From NCBI GenBank assembly GCA_963782495.1, contig CAWAJU010000004.1, positions 248,001 to 312,000 of the forward strand: a DNA stretch of 64,000 nt, given 5' to 3'. Of the stretch, positions 26,806-35,897 are shown in pieces. The translations under genes and the position numbers were made by a program. Below the pieces are notes generated by a model. That model had not been told where the DNA came from. It saw nothing but the letters and a program-made list of their open reading frames with translations, and did no database searches. Position 1 is the stretch's first letter, and every line of letters starts with the position of its first letter. The DNA comes from DASQBT01 sp963782495 (GTDB taxonomy: Bacteria > Pseudomonadota > Gammaproteobacteria > Burkholderiales > Thiobacillaceae).

Positions 26806-27642
26806 CTACAGCCTGAGCAGGAGATACTCAGATACCAAGCCTATTGCTTCCACGGCAGCCCGAGCATCCTCCGTGGTCACTGTGGGGAGCCACGGCCGCC
26901 CGTGTCCCGAGCCCTGCTTATTGCGGAGCTGATTTACTCCACACGCCAGTTCGTACATCGCTCGTTCGATCCGTTTCTGAGGTGGTTCCCCGGCCTGAAC
27001 TGGTGTCTGAGGAGTTGCCAAGTTGAGTGCGACGAAAGCCTGCCCGAGCAGAGTTGGGAAGTTTGATTGCGACGAATAGGCACCGAACTTTGTCTGTACG
27101 ACATGAGCAGCCACCGCTTCCATCAGATCCTTACCTGTGCCTGTCAGGAGCGCCGCGTCCTCGACACCGCGCTTCGCGCGCCGGATGTAAGCCATCAAGG
27201 CATCTGTAAGGCTGGTTCCAGAAAGTGCATCAAGGATCTTGGGCCGGAGGTCGCCATCGATGCCGAGCGTATAGCCCTCTGAGTCGAAAGCATGCATGCA
27301 GTTCTCGATCGCATGCTTGCCGACGAAGTTGGGCGACTCCGGCCGAAAACCTCCATGCCCCCGTATCACCCCTATCAGCGCGACGACGAACCGGCCACCA
27401 TCCGCAGGTGCAGCGTCTAGGGCCCAGTTCAGTACGGCTCGGACGCGCTTAGCCTTCCCAACTGTCTGACCCAGAGAATTTGGGTCGGCATGCTGAAGAA
27501 CGCACCGCTTAATGTGGAACTCAAGGTCGGAATGGCTCGGATCGCGACGATCCGTCTGAGCATCATCGACGAGTTGGGAAACCGCTACAAGGATCGCATC
27601 GGTTAACGGCGCGCCGTTGATGCTTTGAGGACTTGAAGGCAT
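26806..27642 (-). CDS. Abortive-infection (Abi_C-like) family protein
   Basis: The protein has 278 residues from ATG 27642. The C-terminal block IERAMYELACGVNQLRNKQG ... GHGRPWLPTVTTEDARAAVE followed by AIGLVSEYLLLRL matches the Abi C-terminal domain pattern (LRN..G.GHGR...A..A....FLL). Abi_C proteins are associated with phage abortive infection in some systems, but here there is only domain-level resemblance. It lies in the accessory region among unknown genes and next to mobile DNA, which fits a defence gene. There is no toxin-antitoxin partner visible. Confidence 0.7.
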   Translation of the reverse strand: MPSSPQSINGAPLTDAILVAVSQLVDDAQTDRRDPSHSDLEFHIKRCVLQHADPNSLGQTVGKAKRVRAVLNWALDAAPADGGRFVVALIGVIRGHGGFRPESPNFVGKHAIENCMHAFDSEGYTLGIDGDLRPKILDALSGTSLTDALMAYIRRAKRGVEDAALLTGTGKDLMEAVAAHVVQTKFGAYSSQSNFPTLLGQAFVALNLATPQTPVQAGEPPQKRIERAMYELACGVNQLRNKQGSGHGRPWLPTVTTEDARAAVEAIGLVSEYLLLRL

Positions 27643-28320
27643 GACCTAAATCGTACGTGAGATCGAACGAGATCTAAACAGCGGCGAGAATCGCATGAAT
27701 TACGGAATCTTGCACACCGCCCTCCGCTATCTGATTGAGTTGGCTGGATTTTGCAATTGGTTTGCTTTTATTGGCAAGCATGAAAAATCACGGATGGCAA
27801 TTTCGGAGGTTCCCCGAACGCTGACCCGACCGGCCGCATCGGTCGGAAACGGTCGCTTAGCCCGCAGCAACCGACCGGCAGCTTCGGCCGAAGCGGTGCA
27901 TGTCCTGCCCTCACTGACAGATACCTGCCGGGCGTGACCAGTATCACTGAGAACAGGACGGAGTGACTATATCGGCCGACTCGGTGACCTTGGGCCGGCC
28001 GTTTCATGGGTCAGATGTATGACATCAAGCGGCCGCCACACATCAGAAGCCCGCTATAGCAAGGTCTTCTGCCGTTGCGGTTGAGCCGCCGAATTGGTGC
28101 TTGTCGGCCAGAGCTGCCGCTGGAGACTTGAGCCGACTACTTCCGCTATGGATTGGTTACCGGACGTATGCCAGGAAATTTCACTGAACGGCAGCTTACT
28201 GACTTCCTCTGCAGTAGGCCCCGACCCTGAACTGCCATTGGATAAGATTATCATCGACTGACTGTTTCCACATCTCTTCCGTTCGTTCGAAATTCACTCA
28301 AAACTGCTCAGCTTGGAAGG
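27643..28320. other. 680-base region with no recognised gene
   Basis: Short open frames occur but none has a ribosome binding site or recognisable domain. The stretch 27820-28020 is rich in GGCCG/CGGCC and GACCGG words that could be remnants of a degraded GC-rich gene. The IS5 element begins just after. Confidence 0.35.
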
Positions 28321-28324
28321 CTAA

Positions 28325-29491
28325 GGAAACCCTGCAAAAGTCATCAAGCAACCGTGTCGTGCATTAATATTGGTGCGTGACTGGGAGGGAGACGAATGAG
28401 ACAACAAACCTTTGCCGAAGGCAGCTTTGAACTTCATGCCAAGCCCACGCGGCGCGCGACGTTTCTTGCCGAGATGGAGCGTGTGGTGCCTTGGTCTGAA
28501 CTGTGCGCGGTAATCGCGCCGTACTACCCTGCAGGTGAAGGCGGCCGGCCGACGGTGGGGCTGGAGCGCATGCTGCGCGTCTACTTCCTGCAGCAATGGT
28601 TCAACCTGTCCGACCCGGCGGTGGAAGAGGCCATCTACGACTCGGCTGCCATGCGCCGCTTCGTCGGCATCGATCTCGGGCGTGAAGCCGCGCCGGACGA
28701 GACCACCGTTCTGCGCTTTAGGCATCTGCTGGAGAAGCACCACTTGGGCAAAAAGCTGTTCGAGCAGGTGCACCGCCACCTGGAGGCGCAAGGCATGAAG
28801 GTGGCCCGAGGCACCATCGTCGACGCCACCATCATCTCTGCGCCGTCCTCGACCAAGAACCGCGATCAAAAGCGCGACCCGGACATGCACCAGACCAAGA
28901 AGGGCAACCAGTGGCACTTCGGCATGAAGGCGCACATAGGGGTCGATTCCAAGAACAAGCTGATCCACTCGGTGGTGGCCACCGCCGCCAACGTGGCAGA
29001 TTCGCAAGTGCTCTCTGACCTGTTGCATGGAGATGAAACCAAGGTTTGGGGCGACCGTGCCTATCAGGGGCAAACGGAGGTCATCAAGCAATGCGCGCCC
29101 CAAGCGCAGGACATGACCAACCGGCGCTGCCGCCGCAAGGGCGAAGTCGATGAAATCGAACGGGCGAAGAACCGGAACAAATCCCGTGTGCGCGCGAAGG
29201 TCGAGCACGCGTTCGGTGTCATCAAGAACATCTTCGGTTTCGTGAAGGTGCGCTACAAGGGACTGGAGAAGAACGCGAACCGATTGTTCGCCACCTGCGC
29301 CCTGGCGAATTTGTACCTGGCGCGACATCACCTGTTGCGACCTCAAGGGGCAAGGTGCGCCCAATGAATGAGAAATGGCCAGAAAGGCCGAACGATGCCG
29401 GGGTAAAATACCCGGAATCAACCCGAAGCCTTGCCGCTGATGATCATGCATCCAATTTGCTCATGAAAATTGGGGCTTCTTCAGACCTTCC
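28325..29491 (+). mobile_element. IS5-family insertion sequence, complete, with CTAA target duplication
   Basis: The ends are imperfect inverted repeats: left GGAAACCCTGCAAAAGTC and right (complement) GGAAGGTCTGAAGAAGCC, matching at 13 of 18 positions. Flanking CTAA at 28321-28324 and 29492-29495 fits the YTAR-type 4-bp duplication of the IS5 family. The length is 1167 bp with one intact transposase. Confidence 0.85.
28396..29367 (+). CDS. IS5-family transposase (DDE)
   Basis: The protein has 323 residues. The N-terminal DUF772-like region (VGLERMLRVYFLQQWFNLSD, EEAIYDSAAMRRFVGID) precedes the DDE_Tnp_1 domain: first Asp in GTIVDATIISAPSS, second Asp in KVWGDRAYQG, and Glu in RAKVEHAFGVIKNIFGF. 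The frame is intact, so the element may be active. Start ATG 28396 has a GGGAGG sequence upstream. Confidence 0.93.
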   Translation: MRQQTFAEGSFELHAKPTRRATFLAEMERVVPWSELCAVIAPYYPAGEGGRPTVGLERMLRVYFLQQWFNLSDPAVEEAIYDSAAMRRFVGIDLGREAAPDETTVLRFRHLLEKHHLGKKLFEQVHRHLEAQGMKVARGTIVDATIISAPSSTKNRDQKRDPDMHQTKKGNQWHFGMKAHIGVDSKNKLIHSVVATAANVADSQVLSDLLHGDETKVWGDRAYQGQTEVIKQCAPQAQDMTNRRCRRKGEVDEIERAKNRNKSRVRAKVEHAFGVIKNIFGFVKVRYKGLEKNANRLFATCALANLYLARHHLLRPQGARCAQ

Positions 29492-29544
29492 CTAAAGACA
29501 AAGGGACCCCACTCCTTGAAAAAGTGAATTCTCGCCGGACAGGC

Positions 29545-32040
29545 CTAATGGCGCTGGCGCATAACAATCTTTCCCACCTCGAACAAAACCAGCATGCCGG
29601 CCCCGATCTCGAAAGCCAACAACCCTTGCGGGAGCGATGGTGGCCGGAAGGTGAACGCCTCGGCAATGGCAGGAACGCCAGTGATGACGGTGAGTCCCAG
29701 CAGCGTTCCGCCAAGCACCCATGCGCTGACGGAGGACAGGCCCGCGAACATTTCGCGCCACCCTGATTGCGGCAGCCGGGTTGGGAAGATGAGCGCGGCG
29801 TTTGCGGTGACCAGGACGATGAAAGCCAATGCTCGCGCTTCCTCGGCGATGGAACCATTCGCCAGAAGCCACCAATAGCACGCGGCCACAACCAAGGTCA
29901 CCAGGCTTCCCTGAACCAGGCTGAGGACAATTTGCCGCGCTGAAACCAGTGATTCGGTGGTGGAGCGCGGCGGCTGTTCCATCAGACGGGGGCTGCCGAC
30001 CTCGGCTTCGAACACGATTGAGCAGGCCGGATCGATGACCAGTTCGAGGAAGGCGATGTGGATCGGTGCCAGAATCAGCGGCATCCCGAACATCAAGGGC
30101 AGAATGGACAGGCCAATGATCGGAATATGTACTGCCAACGTATAGACCAGCGCCTGGCGCAGGTTGGCGAAGATGCGCCGCCCCAGGCGGATTGCGGCAA
30201 CGATGGCGGTGAAGTCATCTTCGAGCAGCACCAGCGAGGCCGCCTCGCGGGCGACATCGGTGCCGCGCTTGCCCATGGCGATACCGATATGCGCTGCCTT
30301 CAGGGCGGGGGCGTCGTTCACCCCGTCGCCCGTCATGGCGACCACCTCGCCGTTGGCCTTCAGCGCCTCGACGACCGCGAGCTTCTGCTGCGGCGTGACC
30401 CGCGCAAAGACATTCACCGCGGCGATGCGCTGCGCTAGCGTTGCGGCATCCAGCGCTGACAGTTCGACACCCGTGAGCATCTCACGGCTGTCGATCCCGG
30501 CGCTGGCGGCGATGGCCCGCGCCGTGCGCGGATGATCGCCGGTAATCATGACGATGCGAATGCCGGCACGATGGCATTCGGCGACCGCACCCGGCACCTC
30601 CGCACGCAGCGGATCGGCGAGTCCCACCAGGCCGATGAACTCGAAGTCGAAATCGTGCTGAATGTCGGGCCAGTTCTTGCGGACGTCGGCCTTCGCCTTG
30701 GCCACGCCCAGCACGCGTAAGCCGCGCCCCGCCATGATCTCCGCCTCCTGGCTCACGCGGCGCCGCGCCTCTTCCTCAAGGTGGCAAAGGTCGGCGATGG
30801 CTTCCGGTGCGCCCTTGGTGGCGACGACATCGTACCCGCTCGCTTCATTCCGCCACAGATGGGACATGGCGAGAAGCTCCGGGGAAAGCTCGTATTCCCG
30901 AGCCAGCGACCAGTCCGGATGCAGGTGTTCGGTGTTGGCCAGGTATTCGTGGGCAAAGCGGTGGAAGGCCAGTTCCATCGGGTCGTGGGGAACGATCTCG
31001 CTGGCGAGAACGGCGTATTCGAGCAGCTCGTGATAGGACTCGGGCAACTCGCCCGCGGCGAGGTCGCCGGCTTCCAGAACCTGCCCACCGACTGACAGCG
31101 CGGCCACGGCCATACGGTTCTCGGTCAGCGTGCCGGTCTTGTCCACGCACAGCACTGTGGTTTCGCCCAGGGTCTCGATGGCGTTGAGGCGCCGTGTCAG
31201 CACCCGCTGCGCGGCAATACGCCGCGCACCCAGGGCGAGGAAGACGATGATGATGACCGGGAACTCCTGGGGAAGAATGCCCATCGCCAGGGTGATGCCG
31301 GCGAGCAGCCCGTCCATCCAGCTACCGCGCAAGATCCAGTAAAGGACAGCCAGAGCGAGGCACAGACCAATACCGATCACTGCCATACGCCGCGTTAGCC
31401 GGCCAATTTCCTCGCGCAACGGCGAAGTCTCGATAGCGATGTCTTGCAGCGATTTGCCGATTCGTCCCAGCTCGGTCTTGCCGCCAATCGCGGAAACGCG
31501 CATCACACCCTGACCGCGCACGAGCAGCGTACCGGCGAATACCTCGCCACCGTCTGGAAACTTCGCCACCGCCTCGGATTCGCCCGTCAGCATCGACTCG
31601 TCGGCGGCCAGTTCGTGAGCCTGCAAGACCATGCCATCCGCCGGAACGCGATCACCCTCGGCCAGAATCAGAATGTCGTCACGTACCACCTCGCGGCCGG
31701 CGATACGTTTCGGTACGCCATCCCGAACCACCAGCGCACGCGGACTGGACAGATCGCGAAGAGCATCGAGCGCGTTCTCGGTGCGCCGTTCCTGTAGGAT
31801 GGTGACCACCATGATGATGACCACGAAACCCAGCAGGATGATGGCCTCATGAGCGTCCCCCATAGCAAGATAGAGGGCCCCGGCGCCTATCAGTAGCAGG
31901 AACATCGGCTCGCGCACCACCTCGGTGGCAATGGCGAGTAAGGTACGCCGCTGCTCCATGCCGAGTTCGTTGGGGCCTTCGGCCGCCAGACGAGCCGCCG
32001 CCGCTTCTTGACTCAATCCCTTGGGAAAATCTGTACTCAC
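29545..32040 (-). CDS. Cation-transporting P-type ATPase (P2-like)
   Basis: The protein has 831 residues, GTG start. It has the TGES actuator motif (DESMLTGESEAVAKF), phosphorylation motif DKTGTLT, KGAPE nucleotide-binding motif, the TGDGVNDAPALK hinge and ten hydrophobic segments in 4+6 layout. The TM4 motif is GILPQEFPV, where relatives usually have PE[EG].P, so the ion-coordinating glutamate may be shifted by one position. The family includes Ca/Mg/Mn-type exporters; the transported ion cannot be stated. It converges with the IS5 element, in the accessory block. Confidence 0.9.
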   Translation of the reverse strand: MSTDFPKGLSQEAAAARLAAEGPNELGMEQRRTLLAIATEVVREPMFLLLIGAGALYLAMGDAHEAIILLGFVVIIMVVTILQERRTENALDALRDLSSPRALVVRDGVPKRIAGREVVRDDILILAEGDRVPADGMVLQAHELAADESMLTGESEAVAKFPDGGEVFAGTLLVRGQGVMRVSAIGGKTELGRIGKSLQDIAIETSPLREEIGRLTRRMAVIGIGLCLALAVLYWILRGSWMDGLLAGITLAMGILPQEFPVIIIVFLALGARRIAAQRVLTRRLNAIETLGETTVLCVDKTGTLTENRMAVAALSVGGQVLEAGDLAAGELPESYHELLEYAVLASEIVPHDPMELAFHRFAHEYLANTEHLHPDWSLAREYELSPELLAMSHLWRNEASGYDVVATKGAPEAIADLCHLEEEARRRVSQEAEIMAGRGLRVLGVAKAKADVRKNWPDIQHDFDFEFIGLVGLADPLRAEVPGAVAECHRAGIRIVMITGDHPRTARAIAASAGIDSREMLTGVELSALDAATLAQRIAAVNVFARVTPQQKLAVVEALKANGEVVAMTGDGVNDAPALKAAHIGIAMGKRGTDVAREAASLVLLEDDFTAIVAAIRLGRRIFANLRQALVYTLAVHIPIIGLSILPLMFGMPLILAPIHIAFLELVIDPACSIVFEAEVGSPRLMEQPPRSTTESLVSARQIVLSLVQGSLVTLVVAACYWWLLANGSIAEEARALAFIVLVTANAALIFPTRLPQSGWREMFAGLSSVSAWVLGGTLLGLTVITGVPAIAEAFTFRPPSLPQGLLAFEIGAGMLVLFEVGKIVMRQRH

Positions 32041-32165
32041 GGCGTCATGTAACGGGTTGTTATCCTGTAGTCTTGACCGTGGTCTTCACGCAAGCAACGT
32101 TCGGAGGCAACAACTCACCTCTTGCATCCGCCCAAGTACCTGCGTGAGTCCCATCGCATGCATCA

Positions 32166-32987
32166 TCAAGGTTTGGGAGTCGGTCCGCCGATCTTCCAAT
32201 CTATCTCATGGGCTGGCTCACCGAGCTGCGTATTGACGTGATCGACAAACATCTGCACCGGCGCTGGCAGGCGTAGACCGGCTCCTTTGATGTGGGCAAT
32301 TTCTCCACTATCCAATGGTTCGCCGTAGAGGGTCAAGTTGGCCTGCTCCGATAGATAAAGGTGGTACTCATCCAGGGACTGGCCCAGCATCAATCCCCGG
32401 TGCAGGCCATAAGTGACAATGCCAGAAGGCAGGCTGGCGGTATCGGAGCTTCCATACAGAACCGATCCACCGGGGGTCGTTAGACCATGGGACATTTGTC
32501 CCGTAAGCAACTTCTGTATACTTTCGGTGGTCTTGAAAATAATCAGCACATCGCTGACCTGCGCGCCGATCTGTGGGCCAAAACTGGTTCCTGAAACCTC
32601 CAGCATCAGCGGGGGTCCCCAGCGGCCATCGGCCTGGCGGTAGACCAGAAAACCGTGGCCGTGTATCTGGGCGAAGATAAAGCCCTCCTTCACCAGATCC
32701 TGCAACACGGCGAAACCTGGACTTCCCTTTACCAGATCTCTTATCTTGCCGCGATCCACCTGATAGGTAGCGACTACCTTGTCAAGGGCCGCCTTGGCCA
32801 GTTCCATGGCGTTGTTCACCTCGGGCTTCGGAATGGCGGTCACACAGTTAGAGGATGTTACACAGTTGGCAGTCGCCGAGTTTGCCCACCCAACTCTAGA
32901 ACTCGCTTCTGGCTCTGCTGCGGCGACTCCCGTGGCCAGCATTGCGACGGCTAACACAAGTATGGGTGATCCGCACAAGGCATTCAT
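32166..32987 (-). CDS. SYLF/YSC84-domain exported protein
   Basis: From ATG 32987 (MNALCGSPILVLAVAMLATG) a Sec signal peptide ends near AAAEP. The rest carries the SYLF lipid-binding pattern: GFAVLQDLVKEGFIFAQIHG, GPPLMLEVSGTSFGPQIGAQ, SDVLIIFKTTESIQKLL. Bacterial SYLF proteins bind phospholipid and are often envelope-stress related. The C-terminus (VQMFVDHVNTQLGEPAHEID) lies outside the core domain. It is on the same strand as the ATPase, 125 bases upstream of it. Confidence 0.85.
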   Translation of the reverse strand: MNALCGSPILVLAVAMLATGVAAAEPEASSRVGWANSATANCVTSSNCVTAIPKPEVNNAMELAKAALDKVVATYQVDRGKIRDLVKGSPGFAVLQDLVKEGFIFAQIHGHGFLVYRQADGRWGPPLMLEVSGTSFGPQIGAQVSDVLIIFKTTESIQKLLTGQMSHGLTTPGGSVLYGSSDTASLPSGIVTYGLHRGLMLGQSLDEYHLYLSEQANLTLYGEPLDSGEIAHIKGAGLRLPAPVQMFVDHVNTQLGEPAHEIDWKIGGPTPKP

Positions 32988-33188
32988 CGAGCACATCCAT
33001 TCTGGAAAGCATTCCATACAATATGCGGCCGAACGAGTACGGCTCGAATCCAGGGGTCACTTGGCGTCCCGCCTATTGCCAAACCCGTTTACGTGTCTGG
33101 AACGAGTGGACGCACCAAGTGGACCGGCTTGGGCGGGTGGCAGAGAGATCGTCCCTAAGGTCTGATTCTCGGCCGATTCAGGCCAAAC

Positions 33189-33818
33189 CTACTTCAAACT
33201 AGATAAATATGCAGCAAGCTCATTAATATCATCTTCACTCAATGATTCAGCAACGACATTCATGCCAAGCAAGCCATAACCAACCTCGCGACTGGCATAT
33301 TTCGTTAGTCTTGACGCCAAATAATCATGCTTTTGCCCTGCAAGACGCGGGAAATCTACGAGACCTACAGCTCTACGATTCTCTTCACCTTCAGCATTAT
33401 CGCCATGACAATTTCCACAAGAAAGACCTATCCTTTTCGATATTTGCCTTTTATAGACCTCTTTGCCCTTCGCGATCAAAACAGGATCAAGAGATTCGTC
33501 TGAAGTGGAAGGTCTTAGTTCTTGCTCGCTGTAGTATCTAGCCAAATTGCGAATATCGCTTTCTGACAGCTGGTCCACTTCAGACCCCATTTTTTCACTT
33601 ACGCGCCCATGTATCTTGAATTCTTTTTCTCTTACTAATTGCTGCAAGAGATACCCCTGCTGTTGGCCAGCAAGATTTGGAACATTTGGCAGAGGACTAT
33701 TCCCATCAACCCCATGGCAGGCGCCACACATCTGAACCAATTTGGAACCCTGCGTAAGTTTATCGGCAAATGCAAAAGGCGCGAATGTGATCATGCAGAC
33801 CAACAAGAACTTGTTCAT
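33189..33818 (-). CDS. Di-haem cytochrome c4-like protein
   Basis: The protein has 209 residues from ATG 33818, which has AAAGG upstream; an ATG five codons earlier is less likely. The signal peptide is MNKFLLVCMITFAPFAFA. Two haem c motifs are present, CGACH and CGNCH, each with a downstream Met-containing segment (SEKMGSEVDQ, YGLLGMNVVAESL). Two-domain periplasmic cytochromes c4 pass electrons to terminal oxidases. The gene is visibly more AT-rich than its neighbours, pointing to a different origin. Confidence 0.9.
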   Translation of the reverse strand: MNKFLLVCMITFAPFAFADKLTQGSKLVQMCGACHGVDGNSPLPNVPNLAGQQQGYLLQQLVREKEFKIHGRVSEKMGSEVDQLSESDIRNLARYYSEQELRPSTSDESLDPVLIAKGKEVYKRQISKRIGLSCGNCHGDNAEGEENRRAVGLVDFPRLAGQKHDYLASRLTKYASREVGYGLLGMNVVAESLSEDDINELAAYLSSLK

Positions 33819-33948
33819 CTTGTTACCTTTCATTAAATACCTGAATCCTGATCAATAGTCCTCGAGCGCGTCCATTACCAAACCGTTGGCCTTGTGAATT
33901 GCGCCGAGATCTCGCGGCGATAGTGTACTTCGCTCCCCTCCGTGTAGA

Positions 33949-34095
33949 TCAGCCCAGGGGCGTAGTCCCCTGGGTATTTGGTACGGTTTCGCCCGGGTGA
34001 CCGCCAATCATTAACGGAACGCAGACGAAGGCGGCCGAGAATATCAGCAGCAGCGCGCCCAAGATTCTCACGCGGGTCTTTTGTGTAACTTTCAT
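33949..34095 (-). CDS. Small membrane protein, 48 aa, tandem paralogue A
   Basis: ATG 34095 with TGAGGAAAATAGAC just upstream. The product begins MKVTQKTRVRILGALLLIFS and has one hydrophobic helix (LGALLLIFSAAFVCVPLMI). Its N-terminal 28 residues align with the neighbouring 48-aa protein: T-Q at 4-5, R at 8 and 10, the G-x-L pattern, IF, AFV and PL. The upstream 30 bases are also duplicated. The function is unknown. Confidence 0.6.
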   Translation of the reverse strand: MKVTQKTRVRILGALLLIFSAAFVCVPLMIGGHPGETVPNTQGTTPLG

Positions 34096-34134
34096 GTCTA
34101 TTTTCCTCAAAGTGCGGCGCAGGTGCGTCGATGG

Positions 34135-34281
34135 TTAAAGCGTACCGGGCATAAGCAAGACGTGGGCTGTGGCAACTAGAACGCCACCGACTGTCACGAG
34201 TGGAATGCCGACGAAAGCAACCGCGAATATCGGTGAAAGGATGCCAATGAATCTGGCGCGGATTGCTTGTGTGAATTCCAT
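34135..34281 (-). CDS. Small membrane protein, 48 aa, tandem paralogue B
   Basis: ATG 34281 with TGAGGAGAAAAGAC upstream (strong ribosome binding site). The product begins MEFTQAIRARFIGILSPIFA and has hydrophobic segments covering most of residues 11-45. It has exactly the same length as paralogue A and shares the N-terminal pattern. Both genes are preceded by the same CATCGACGCACCTGCGCCG motif, so this is a tandem duplication whose C-termini have diverged. Confidence 0.6.
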   Translation of the reverse strand: MEFTQAIRARFIGILSPIFAVAFVGIPLVTVGGVLVATAHVLLMPGTL

Positions 34282-34528
34282 GTCTTTTCTCCTCAAAGGA
34301 CGGCGCAGGTGCGTCGATGGTTTGTAGATTAATGACAACAAATTAAGTGAACATTAAGACACCGACTTGAATCGCGCTCAATTTACCGCACACTTTTGAA
34401 CCTTGAGTTTGTGTGTCGGATTAGGGCTGCGGACGATTAGGCGAACCAAGACGAATGACCCTTCCAGGCTGATTGTGCGCATCCAACATCTGAACAGTAA
34501 GCCGCCCTTGGCAACCGTAGGAGAAGAA

Positions 34529-34559
34529 TCAGACTCCCATCAACCACGAAGGAGTCTGA
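34529..34559 (+). promoter_or_regulatory. Hairpin covering the ribosome binding site of the small recombinase
   Basis: TCAGACTCC (34529-34537) and GGAGTCTGA (34551-34559) are perfect 9-bp arms around a 13-base loop. The GAAGGAG ribosome binding site for ATG 34561 falls in the right arm and loop edge, so folding would block translation. Confidence 0.6.
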
Positions 34560-34560
34560 C

Positions 34561-35175
34561 ATGGAATTCAATCAAACTCGTGAACCCTGGAACAAAGGCA
34601 AACTGGTCGGCCAAAAGCCACCCCTCAAGCCCAAGGACATCTGGGCCATCCGAATTCACCTCCAAAACGAGCACCAGGTTCGCGACCTGGCCATGTTCAA
34701 CCTGGCAATCGACAGCAAGCTTCGTGGCTGCGATCTCGTGAACCTGCACGTGCGGGACGTGACGCACGGCAACCAAGTATTGCCCCGAGCGATGGTCGTG
34801 CAGCGCAAGACCCAGCGTCCGGTTCAGTTCGAATTGACCGAGCCGACCAGATCTGCCATCTCGGCATGGATCGAAATGGCGAATTTAAAGCCGGAGCACT
34901 ATCTGTTCGCCAGTCGCCTGGCGAATTCGCCTCATGTTTCCACGCGCCAGTACGCTCGAATCGTGCATCAGTGGGTTGCTGCCGTCGGACTCGATTCGGC
35001 GGTCTATGGCACACACACGATGCGCCGGACCAAAGCGACATTAATCTACAAGCGAACCAAGAACCTAAGGGCCGTCCAACTCTTGCTCGGTCATACCAAG
35101 TTGGAGAGCACCGTTCGATACCTTGGGATCGAGGTCGATGACGCACTGGAGGTCTCGGAGCAGACAGAGATCTAG
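34561..35175 (+). CDS. Small tyrosine recombinase (about 200 aa), complete
   Basis: The protein has 204 residues, essentially a catalytic domain without a long N-terminal DNA-binding arm. The active-site set is complete: Arg in DSKLRGCDLVNL, HTMRRTKATLIYKR (His-x-x-Arg), LLGHTKLESTVRY with the third-box His and the Tyr nucleophile. This compact recombinase type recurs on plasmids and in accessory regions, often in isolation; its target is unknown. Translation may be limited by the hairpin at its ribosome binding site. It is not close to a recognisable attachment site. Confidence 0.88.
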   Translation: MEFNQTREPWNKGKLVGQKPPLKPKDIWAIRIHLQNEHQVRDLAMFNLAIDSKLRGCDLVNLHVRDVTHGNQVLPRAMVVQRKTQRPVQFELTEPTRSAISAWIEMANLKPEHYLFASRLANSPHVSTRQYARIVHQWVAAVGLDSAVYGTHTMRRTKATLIYKRTKNLRAVQLLLGHTKLESTVRYLGIEVDDALEVSEQTEI

Positions 35176-35399
35176 CGCTTGACACGTTAGCCGCACGCAA
35201 GTCCCGTGGATGGACTTCGTGCGGCCGCTTTCGCCACCCGTTTTCCATGCCCTTGCTCGCCCATCTCCAGCGCAGAGTTGTCCACGGCGGCGGGCGGGCG
35301 TCGCTTGGGACGAACGCCTCGGTGGCCAACTCGCGTTCAGCACTCAGGATGTTCTTGCTTGTTTTCGCCGGCGCTGTTTTCATTGAATCCGGCGCGATC

Positions 35400-35828
35400 A
35401 TGTCAGCAACCCGATCCGCAAACGGAGGAAGTGCAGTGGCTCCTTCTCTCGAAATCTTCGTTCCCGACGCGCTATGGCTTGGGGGCTACGTCGTCTCCTT
35501 GGGCGGGGCGCGGATCAACGCGCGGATGACGGTGATCAAGCTCCAGAGCGGCGAGATCCTGATCCACTCCCCGTGTGCGTTCGACGAGGCGTTGACCGCG
35601 GAGGTCGCGGCGCTGGGGCCAGTCGCGGCGATCATCGCGCCAGGCAATTTCCATTGGCTCCACCTGCGCTCGTGTCAGCAGGCGTTTCCCCAAGCGGTGA
35701 CCTACATTTGCCCTGGCGTCGAGAAGCGGGCGAAGGGGCTCATCTTCGACGAGGTGCTCGGCGACCAGGCGCCGGCACTGTGGGCGGGCGAACTGTCTCA
35801 GGTCTCAGAGGTGGCTGCGCAAATTTGA
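35400..35828 (+). pseudogene. DUF4336 (MBL-like) protein, cut by the IS3-family element
   Basis: From ATG 35400 the readable part has IFVPDALWLGGYVVSLGGAR, INARMTVIKLQSGEILIHSP, ALGPVAAIIAPGNFHWLHLR and PQAVTYICPGVEKRAKG, typical of DUF4336. The family is longer at the C-terminus. The frame here ends at 35828 just as the IS sequence begins, so the gene is truncated by the insertion. Confidence 0.7.
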
Positions 35829-35897
35829 ACAATGCTATAAGTGGAAACTCCGGGCATGATGCTGGGCCGAGGAAGGCTTGGCGAGAAGGAGTTCTTG

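Noticed and set aside
27695..27937. 80-codon plus-strand frame in the 27.7-kb gap
   Set aside because: No ribosome binding site, no domain, and composition looks like degraded GC-rich DNA.
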